From a virus: a DNA stretch of 51,281 bases. The stretch's first letter is position 1. Each line of letters starts with the position of its first letter. Below, one piece after another: positions 1-4,181 of this stretch. A model generated the notes under the pieces. It ran no database searches and had not been told where the DNA came from. It worked only from the letters and a program-made list of their open reading frames with translations. The DNA is taken from the IMG/VR virus record IMGVR_UViG_3300022074_000069, positions 1 through 51,281 of that record; one strand, 5' to 3'. The translations under genes and the position numbers were made by a program.

Positions 1-23
1 ATCTCTGACCAAAAGAAACTCCC

Positions 24-107
24 ATGAACAAAGAAGCTATACTCACACACTTCTTTATGTTTATATTCGGTTGTGTGATGATGTATATGATGGTGAGCTA
101 TCTATGA
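24..107 (+). CDS. Tiny hydrophobic peptide (27 aa), possible membrane protein
   Basis: This short reading frame opens at ATG 24 and ends in TGA at 105-107, overlapping the next gene by the ATGA arrangement seen repeatedly in this window. The 27-residue product is almost entirely hydrophobic (Phe, Met, Ile, Val, Tyr) after a short MNKEA start, so it could be one membrane helix. The upstream bases show only a weak purine stretch as ribosome binding site. I do not recognise a family. The overlap with a plausible downstream gene is the main support, and it may simply be a leader frame. Confidence 0.35.
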   Translation: MNKEAILTHFFMFIFGCVMMYMMVSYL

Positions 108-292
108 TACCACACGACTTTGAAGATAACCGCCCACCAAAAGAACCCAGATTGACAAACATGGATTACCTTGTTATACTGGGAGTAAGTTTCTCAGTAA
201 GTACTTCGTTTATGGTGGGAGATTGGTTAACACTATTCATTGCGAGTTGGGCGTGGTCAGCATATGAACGTGCAAGAATTAAACAACAATAA
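104..292 (+). CDS. Small hypothetical membrane protein (62 aa)
   Basis: The frame can be opened from a TTG at 71, but ATG 104 overlaps the upstream stop (ATGA) and gives a cleaner protein, so I start there. The product has a hydrophilic, proline-rich N-terminus, then two hydrophobic stretches at about residues 20-39 and 41-59, and a short basic tail (ERARIKQQ). That suggests a hairpin of two membrane helices. No family is recognised. It lies in a run of tightly packed small genes on the plus strand, likely co-transcribed from outside the window. Confidence 0.5.
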   Translation: MIPHDFEDNRPPKEPRLTNMDYLVILGVSFSVSTSFMVGDWLTLFIASWAWSAYERARIKQQ

Positions 293-302
293 GGAGAATA
301 TT

Positions 303-431
303 ATGTGGCATAGAATTATTGATATAGGTAATTTGGAAAGAAAGTACGGAGAGGGAACTAAGTTTGATTTAGACTATGGTAAACTCGCAATACTTTTTCT
401 TTGCATATATATTGCAATAAAGGTATCTTAA
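303..431 (+). CDS. Small hypothetical protein with C-terminal membrane segment (42 aa)
   Basis: An AAGGAG ribosome binding site at about 291-296 sits correctly before ATG 303, so I prefer this start over an upstream ATG at 240 that lies inside the previous gene. The product begins MWHRIIDIGN, is charged in the middle, and ends in a hydrophobic stretch (LAILFLCIYIAI, about residues 28-39). It is probably a single-pass membrane peptide. No homologue is recognised. It sits between another small membrane protein and the MazG-like gene. Confidence 0.5.
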   Translation: MWHRIIDIGNLERKYGEGTKFDLDYGKLAILFLCIYIAIKVS

Positions 432-484
432 AAGTGACTGAAGATTTGTTTAGACACTTGAGAGTACATACAAGGAAAAAAGAA

Positions 485-841
485 ATGAGTGAAATGAAAC
501 AACTAGACCCACGACAACAATTACTTGTCATACTGATGGAAGAGTGTGGCGAGTTAATTCAAGAGTGTTCTAAGAGTTTGCGAAAGGGTGAACTGTTTGA
601 TAGGGATAAGTTCAAGGATGAAGTCGGTGATGTCTATGCAATGATTAATCTTCTACACGAATGGGATGTAATCTCATGGGATGAGGTAGAGGAACGAGAA
701 AGAGAAAAACGCAGAAAACTTTCCAAATGGTCTGACCTAATTGGAGAGAGTGAAACAGAACTCTATAAGAAAGAGTTTCATACGGAAGAAGAATACATAG
801 AACAATTCGGTGGTTGGAGAGGAAGTGTTACTGGAAAATGA
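485..841 (+). CDS. mazG: MazG-like nucleotide pyrophosphohydrolase (118 aa)
   Basis: The protein carries the all-alpha NTP pyrophosphatase signature: EECGELIQE at about residues 18-26 and DEVGDVYAMINLL at about residues 48-60. These match the EExxE and ExxD metal-binding pattern of MazG-type enzymes, which hydrolyse nucleoside triphosphates to monophosphates and pyrophosphate. Phage MazG proteins have been proposed to tune host nucleotide or alarmone pools. The start at 485 follows a purine-rich AAGGAA site; the frame is open further upstream to 401, with a GTG at 434, but the family fold begins near 485. The acidic, charged C-terminus (from residue 80) lies outside the catalytic core. The next gene overlaps by 4 nt. 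Confidence 0.8.
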   Translation: MSEMKQLDPRQQLLVILMEECGELIQECSKSLRKGELFDRDKFKDEVGDVYAMINLLHEWDVISWDEVEEREREKRRKLSKWSDLIGESETELYKKEFHTEEEYIEQFGGWRGSVTGK

Positions 842-1206
842 TAAAGAAAAGAAAAATGACGGAAGAGCAACGGCAAAAAGCCGCGAATCGTCTCAAAGAG
901 GCTCGAGAGAAGAGATTACGAGATAATCCACCTAAGTATGCACATATACATAAAGATGTTCTTGCGAAACCAGACGAACACCCTCTGAGTCGTAAAAATG
1001 TTGTGAACTGGATTAAAACCCAAAAATCCCTTTTGTCTTCTGAGAAAGGGAATGTGAGAAGAAATGTGAAAGGTGCGTTAGCAAAAATGTGGTCGCACCA
1101 AGGGTACATAAGACATTGCGAGTATTACCTAAAACATGGTGATTGGATAGATGACTGCTACGGAGAGTACCAAGAAAAAAGAGTCCGATGGACAACCAGA
1201 GCCTGA
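838..1206 (+). CDS. Basic hypothetical protein, possible nucleic-acid binder (122 aa)
   Basis: ATG 838 overlaps the MazG stop by the ATGA arrangement and is preferred to an ATG at 814. The N-terminal 40 residues are very rich in Lys, Arg and Glu and predicted helical (for example RKMTEEQRQKAANRLKEA), resembling a basic coiled coil. A second part contains HPLSRKNVVNWIKTQKSLL and several Trp/Tyr residues near the C-terminus. The charge suggests binding to nucleic acid, but no catalytic motif is visible and I do not recognise the family. It is probably translated together with the upstream hydrolase. Confidence 0.65.
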   Translation: MIKKRKMTEEQRQKAANRLKEAREKRLRDNPPKYAHIHKDVLAKPDEHPLSRKNVVNWIKTQKSLLSSEKGNVRRNVKGALAKMWSHQGYIRHCEYYLKHGDWIDDCYGEYQEKRVRWTTRA

Positions 1207-1251
1207 ACGTCAAGAGGACGGCAGTAATGGTGCAGATTATCGTGGGTTAAG

Positions 1252-1548
1252 ATGTCAAGAACAGAAGAACAACTTCAACAAAGTAAAAAGTGGGTTAAAT
1301 CCATCACTCCCAAAGGAGATATAAGTTGGTATATCAAATGGATTGCATCTGTCTTTATTATATTCGGAATGATGATGACTTCTCTGGACGTTTCATTCTT
1401 TCCAATTAATTTATACTTTCACCTAATTGGAGTCTCTGGATGGTTTGTCGTAGGATTTCTATGGCACGATAGGTCACTCATTGTGGTCAATGCAATCGCA
1501 ATGGTTATTTTCTCTATGGGCATTTTAAAACATTTTAGTGGTGTGTAA
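1252..1548 (+). CDS. Three-helix membrane protein, DUF6552-like (98 aa)
   Basis: The product has a soluble N-terminus of about 25 residues with the stretch VKSITPKGDISWYIKW, followed by three hydrophobic segments at about residues 29-48, 54-72 and 75-93. This pattern recalls a short membrane protein common in marine T4-like phages (the DUF6552 type, from memory). Its role is unknown; an inner-membrane location is expected. The stop codon TAA at 1546-1548 directly abuts the first base of the tRNA gene, so message and tRNA must be separated by processing if they share a transcript. Confidence 0.7.
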   Translation: MSRTEEQLQQSKKWVKSITPKGDISWYIKWIASVFIIFGMMMTSLDVSFFPINLYFHLIGVSGWFVVGFLWHDRSLIVVNAIAMVIFSMGILKHFSGV

Positions 1549-1625
1549 CTTCTCGTAGCTCAACTGGAAAGAGCATCTGTCTTCTAAACAGAAGGTTACA
1601 AGTTCGAATCTTGTCGAGAAGACCA
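1549..1625 (+). tRNA. tRNA-Arg (anticodon TCT), CCA encoded
   Basis: A full cloverleaf can be drawn. The acceptor stem CTTCTCG at 1549-1555 pairs perfectly with CGAGAAG at 1615-1621, with discriminator A1622 and encoded CCA at 1623-1625. The D stem is GCTC/GAGC, the anticodon stem is TCTGT/ACAGA with loop CTTCTAA, and the T arm is ACAAG-TTCGAAT-CTTGT. The anticodon TCT at 1583-1585 reads AGA, the arginine codon these genes use most. The tRNA starts at the base after the preceding stop codon. Such tRNAs are generally taken to support late protein synthesis. Confidence 0.97.
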
Positions 1626-1631
1626 CCTCGC

Positions 1632-1639
1632 ACTAAATA
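1632..1639 (+). promoter_or_regulatory. Late promoter box ACTAAATA
   Basis: The box matches the T4 late consensus TATAAATA at its last six bases (TAAATA at 1634-1639). The start codon of the next gene begins at 1645, six bases after the last A. By analogy to T4 that is where transcription would begin, so the message is probably leaderless. Confidence 0.65.
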
Positions 1640-1644
1640 TATTA

Positions 1645-2016
1645 ATGCACTTAGTTCTCATAACATTACTGTTATTTGTTACTCCTTCGTATGGAGAACA
1701 GAAACAACCCAAGAACATCTTTCAATGTTTTACTTGTTTTCTTCCAAAGATATCGGATTGGTCTATTGAACAACAATATCGAAAAGGAATGAGAGAAGAC
1801 CCATACGACAGACGAAAGACTACAACGTGTCGTTTGAGTAAAAGAGTGAAAACAAAAAGTGGACAACAAGTCTGTATCTATCGTGGTGCAAATAATACCT
1901 ATACCCTACAAGTTGAAGCAAATTGTCCGAAACAATTTATTTGTCGCTATAACCCAGGCCAAGAAGAACCAAACATTGACGCAGTAATCGACTCACTTAA
2001 CAAGAGTATGAAATGA
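1645..2016 (+). CDS. Secreted six-cysteine hypothetical protein (123 aa)
   Basis: The first 18 residues form a classical signal peptide: a hydrophobic core LVLITLLLF and a likely cleavage site after PSYG. The mature part contains eight cysteines, in pairs and singles (QCFTCF, TTC, VC, NC, IC), although only the last five recur in the relatives I recall, so disulfides in the periplasm are likely. A block CIYRGANNTYTL followed by CPKQFICRYNPGQ resembles small exported proteins I recall from marine T4-like phages; no function is known. A late box abuts the start codon and no ribosome binding site is present. The 3' end overlaps the convergent glutaredoxin gene by 24 nt. Confidence 0.72.
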   Translation: MHLVLITLLLFVTPSYGEQKQPKNIFQCFTCFLPKISDWSIEQQYRKGMREDPYDRRKTTTCRLSKRVKTKSGQQVCIYRGANNTYTLQVEANCPKQFICRYNPGQEEPNIDAVIDSLNKSMK

Positions 2017-2232
2017 TTCTACTAGTTCTTTGAGTTGGTCGTACCCACCAATATGTAATTCGTTTTCATCATAGATAATCGGAAAGGTTTTATAACCTTG
2101 TCTGCGTAACCAATCCATTTCTGTCTGGTCGGTTACAAGTTTTTCCTCAAAAGGAATATCGTATTTGTTTAATAACATTTTTGCTCTTGTGCAAAAGACA
2201 CAAGCTTGTCTTGATAATATTTTAAATCGCAA
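1993..2232 (-). CDS. grx: Glutaredoxin (79 aa)
   Basis: The product has the glutaredoxin/thioredoxin fold signature: an N-terminal strand (FKILSR), the redox motif CVFC, a helix (TRAKMLLNKY), the TFPIIY segment with the cis-proline, and the C-terminal GGYDQLKELV. It would reduce disulfides using glutathione, for example for ribonucleotide reductase, or act in Fe-S transfer. I start at TTG 2232 because a GGAG site lies six bases upstream and the fold begins there. An alternative ATG at 2265 would add 11 residues encoded inside the upstream HesB gene. The pair forms a reverse-strand operon with an 11-nt overlap. Confidence 0.85.
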   Translation of the reverse strand: MRFKILSRQACVFCTRAKMLLNKYDIPFEEKLVTDQTEMDWLRRQGYKTFPIIYDENELHIGGYDQLKELVESFHTLVK

Positions 2233-2527
2233 AACTTTCTCCACATCCACATTGAGCCTTTGCATTAGGATTAATTACCTTTAAATAAGACCCACCAAAT
2301 TCTCTGACATAATCAACAGTACAACCAAGGATAAACATTTCTGCAATCTTATCGACAATCAGTATATCATCTATCAGTATACCATCTTTTTCTTCGTCAA
2401 TCAAATCCCATTTGTATTGAAAACCAGAGCACCCACCCCCTAAAACTGAAAGGTATGCGAATCGTTTCCTCTCTGATTCGGTAGTTTTCGTTAAATATTC
2501 CTTTGCACTATTAGTTAATGTTAACAT
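2222..2527 (-). CDS. HesB/IscA-like Fe-S cluster carrier (101 aa)
   Basis: The protein shows the A-type carrier signature: GGGCSGFQY at about residues 31-39 with the first cluster-binding cysteine, and CGCGESF near the C-terminus with the other two. The length is typical of the family. These proteins hold and deliver iron-sulfur clusters; in marine phages the role is unproven, although a supply for viral or host Fe-S enzymes is often suggested. It is followed by a glutaredoxin on the same strand, and glutaredoxins are known partners of A-type carriers. A late-type box lies four bases before the ATG and there is no ribosome binding site. Confidence 0.88.
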   Translation of the reverse strand: MLTLTNSAKEYLTKTTESERKRFAYLSVLGGGCSGFQYKWDLIDEEKDGILIDDILIVDKIAEMFILGCTVDYVREFGGSYLKVINPNAKAQCGCGESFAI

Positions 2528-2531
2528 CTTA

Positions 2532-2539
2532 TATTTATT
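2532..2539 (-). promoter_or_regulatory. Reverse-strand late promoter box AATAAATA
   Basis: Read on the minus strand, this is AATAAATA followed by TAAG and then the ATG of the HesB gene. The expected start point falls within one base of the initiation codon. It is the only promoter candidate I see for the HesB-glutaredoxin pair. Confidence 0.5.
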
Positions 2540-2596
2540 TCCCCTAAGTCATTGATATATAAGGATTCTTTTTTTACTTTTTTTGTTGTTTTTTAC

Positions 2597-2625
2597 TTGA
2601 CAATGTTATCAGAACATAGTATAGT
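2597..2625 (+). promoter_or_regulatory. Sigma70-type early promoter with palindromic spacer (copy 1)
   Basis: The -35 box TTGACA (2597-2602) and -10 box TATAGT (2620-2625) are separated by exactly 17 bases. The spacer holds ATGTTAT-C-AGAACAT (2603-2617), an inverted repeat with one mismatch. It drives the gene at 2658. A second copy, differing at two of 29 positions, lies at 3362. Confidence 0.9.
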
Positions 2626-2657
2626 ATATATGTAATCAAGAGAAAGGAACTAAAAAC

Positions 2658-3080
2658 ATGGCATTTATTTCAGCAGAAGATGTAAAACACATTCGAAACG
2701 AACTCAAGAAAGAGTTGCCCCAATACAAATTTTCGGTTGTTCGTGACCATCATTCAAGTGTGTCTATTTCGTTGATGAAAGGCCCTGCCTTCAAAGACTT
2801 CGAATACTTTGACCGATATGCACATGAAACAAAAACTGGTACTTTGAATGAAGGTCATCATCAAATCAATCAGTTTCACCTTGAGAATTTCTACGGAAAA
2901 GAAAATGCAGAAATCTTAGACAAGATTCATGTTATCGCAAAAACTGCTCCTGCTAAGAAAGGTGGAAAAGTTTGGTACAACAATTCAGATATCATGACCG
3001 ACTATTTTGATATTGCATACTATGTGCATATTAATGTTGGTAAATGGGATAAACAATATGAAATAGTGGAGGCCGCATAA
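2658..3080 (+). CDS. Hypothetical early protein, LPD29-like (140 aa)
   Basis: The start has a good ribosome binding site (AGAAAGGAAC) and lies about 30 bases after an early promoter. The N-terminal pattern, with IRNELKKELPQYKFSVV followed by SVSISLMKGP, resembles the polyvalent-protein domain LPD29 found in phage and conjugative proteins, a match made from memory and therefore weak. The C-terminal half is rich in Tyr, Asp and Lys, with no catalytic motif I can name. It probably acts soon after infection. The stop overlaps the next start (TAATG). Confidence 0.65.
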   Translation: MAFISAEDVKHIRNELKKELPQYKFSVVRDHHSSVSISLMKGPAFKDFEYFDRYAHETKTGTLNEGHHQINQFHLENFYGKENAEILDKIHVIAKTAPAKKGGKVWYNNSDIMTDYFDIAYYVHINVGKWDKQYEIVEAA

Positions 3081-3358
3081 TGAAAAAATTACACGCAATG
3101 ATGTTTGGAGTAGATAACGTAGAAAAAATTACAAATATACTAGTTGATTTTATTGCATACGTTGATTCATTCTATAATGAAAAGAATGGTATCTATCCTA
3201 TCAAGGGTTTAACTAATTCTATGATTATCAACGCTACTCAAAAGTATATTACTTCTCAAACAAAAGATTATACTTGGGGTGGTGGTGACTCCGTAGATAG
3301 AGAACGAGTTTGTAGGATAATTCTTGCAGATAATAAATCTTTACTAAATCCATATTAA
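3080..3358 (+). CDS. Hypothetical early protein (92 aa)
   Basis: The gene starts within the stop of the previous one (TAATG), so the two are translationally coupled under the promoter at 2597. The product is a soluble, mostly helical protein with a GVDNVEKITNILVDFIAYVD segment near the N-terminus and a glycine-rich WGGGDSVDRERV turn near residue 70. I see no motif assigning a function. A second early promoter starts just after its stop codon, so the following genes can be expressed separately. Confidence 0.6.
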   Translation: MKKLHAMMFGVDNVEKITNILVDFIAYVDSFYNEKNGIYPIKGLTNSMIINATQKYITSQTKDYTWGGGDSVDRERVCRIILADNKSLLNPY

Positions 3359-3361
3359 TAC

Positions 3362-3390
3362 TTGACAATGTTCTCAGAACATGGTATAGT
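3362..3390 (+). promoter_or_regulatory. Sigma70-type early promoter with perfect palindromic spacer (copy 2)
   Basis: TTGACA (3362-3367) and TATAGT (3385-3390) flank a 17-base spacer containing ATGTTCT-C-AGAACAT (3368-3382), a perfect 7-bp inverted repeat around one base. Its position between the two boxes suits an operator. It drives the genes from 3421. Confidence 0.92.
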
Positions 3391-3420
3391 GATTCGTAAC
3401 AATAAAGAAAGAGAGAGAAT

Positions 3421-3624
3421 ATGACAAATACATTTTTCGCAACATCAATTGAACATCTTGTGACTACCAAAGATGGAGACACATTCATTGTGAGTTCTAA
3501 TTTTGCTGGTAGTGAGGGTGACACTGCAAAAGAGTCAGAAGCAAATGCAATCGCTGGTTATGAGAAAGCTGGTCACACTGCTGATGAACTGATGTCTATC
3601 ACCACAGTTGAGTTGGATGCATAA
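3421..3624 (+). CDS. Hypothetical early protein (67 aa)
   Basis: A ribosome binding site (AAAGAGAGAG) precedes the ATG, which lies about 30 bases after the palindrome-bearing promoter. The product is short, acidic and soluble, with a strand-rich start (FFATSIEHLVTTKDGDTFIV) and an alanine- and glutamate-rich helix in the second half. It has the look of the tiny early takeover proteins of T4-like phages, but that is inference from promoter and size alone. The stop overlaps the start of the next small gene. Confidence 0.6.
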   Translation: MTNTFFATSIEHLVTTKDGDTFIVSSNFAGSEGDTAKESEANAIAGYEKAGHTADELMSITTVELDA

Positions 3625-3779
3625 TGAATTCTTGGTTTGGTGAAATAATCGGATACATCTTTATTGCTGTATTCGCATTTGGTTGGATGGACACATTGTG
3701 GATATTCGGTGTAGAAAACTCCAAGGAATATACTTGGTGGTTTTTGATTCAACAACTAGGAGAATATTTTAATGCCTAG
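3624..3779 (+). CDS. Small tryptophan-rich membrane protein (51 aa)
   Basis: This frame begins with ATG overlapping the previous stop (TAATG) and ends with TAG at 3777-3779, overlapping the next gene by 8 nt. Being linked on both sides supports translation. The product has a hydrophobic segment at about residues 8-28 (IIGYIFIAVFAFGWMDTLWIF) and aromatic residues in a second stretch (YTWWFLI), consistent with an inner-membrane protein. No family is recognised. Confidence 0.6.
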   Translation: MNSWFGEIIGYIFIAVFAFGWMDTLWIFGVENSKEYTWWFLIQQLGEYFNA

Positions 3780-4041
3780 AATATGGGAACAAAATGAAAA
3801 TATGTTAATACCATATTATCTGATGTTCTCATATCTTTATTATGAAAAGAATATTTCTCTAATTGATGATGCAGAGTTTGATGGAATGTGTAAGACACTA
3901 TTAGAAAAATTAGATACTCTTACACATATGCACAAACATTTAGTAACAAAAGAATCCTTGACAGCAGGAACTGGATATGATATAAAGTACACAAATCTAA
4001 TTAGAGATTGTGCAATGAAATTAAAGGAGATTTGGAAATAA
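3772..4041 (+). CDS. Conserved hypothetical, resembles N-terminal Ia domain of NAD-dependent DNA ligase (89 aa)
   Basis: The segment LIPYYLMFSYLYYEKNISLIDDAEF is reminiscent of the helical Ia domain of bacterial DNA ligase, where a Tyr-Tyr pair and a (S/D)DAEYD motif contact the nicotinamide half of NAD. Short stand-alone proteins of this type, with a following HKHLVT segment, are recalled from marine T4-like phages. There is no adenylation domain, so it is not a ligase by itself. It ends the early gene run; a strong promoter and terminator follow. Confidence 0.65.
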   Translation: MPRIWEQNENMLIPYYLMFSYLYYEKNISLIDDAEFDGMCKTLLEKLDTLTHMHKHLVTKESLTAGTGYDIKYTNLIRDCAMKLKEIWK

Positions 4042-4047
4042 ATTTTC

Positions 4048-4076
4048 TTGACAAATAAAACGAATCAGTATATACT
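4048..4076 (+). promoter_or_regulatory. Strong sigma70-type promoter of a small RNA
   Basis: TTGACA (4048-4053), a 17-base spacer and TATACT (4071-4076) give a near-consensus promoter. Unlike the two upstream promoters it has no palindrome in the spacer. No start codon with a ribosome binding site follows before the terminator at 4132-4160. Confidence 0.9.
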
Positions 4077-4082
4077 ATAAGT

Positions 4083-4160
4083 ATAGTCAAGAGTGGGTGT
4101 CCGAAACTTGGTAATGATAAAACGAGGACTCAAGAGGAAACTTCGGTTTCCTCTTTTTTT
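4083..4160 (+). ncRNA. Predicted small noncoding RNA of about 78 nt
   Basis: Transcription from the promoter at 4048 should begin near A4083 or A4085 and end at the U-run closing at 4160. The body is not an evident reading frame: the only ATG (4114) lacks a ribosome binding site and is followed at once by a stop (ATGATAA holds TGA and TAA). A weak stem can be drawn between GTCC (4099-4102) and GGAC (4126-4129), extendable by two pairs across a bulge. The 3' half is the terminator hairpin. I do not recognise an RNA family. It could be a trans-acting RNA or simply the short product of an insulator between early and late genes. Confidence 0.7.
4132..4160 (+). terminator. Rho-independent terminator
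   Basis: The stem AAGAGGAAAC (4132-4141) pairs perfectly with GTTTCCTCTT (4146-4155) around a TTCG tetraloop and is followed by a T run to 4160. The 10-bp stem with a c(UUCG)g loop is about as strong as such signals get. It closes the early region and shields the late baseplate genes. Confidence 0.95.
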
Positions 4161-4168
4161 ATGTGCGA

Positions 4169-4176
4169 ACTAAATA
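4169..4176 (+). promoter_or_regulatory. Late promoter box ACTAAATA
   Basis: It lies just after the terminator. The last A is at 4176, and the ATG of the gp5-like gene starts six bases later at 4182, the spacing expected for transcription to start on the initiation codon. Confidence 0.7.
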
Positions 4177-4181
4177 TATTC

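Noticed and set aside
1190-1252. Twenty-codon frame between the basic protein and the membrane protein
   Set aside because: It is too short, has no ribosome binding site, and overlaps the end of the upstream gene.
4161-4181. Extending the gp5-like protein to the first ATG at 4161
   Set aside because: That ATG directly follows the terminator T run and lies upstream of the late box at 4169-4176; a late transcript would not contain it.
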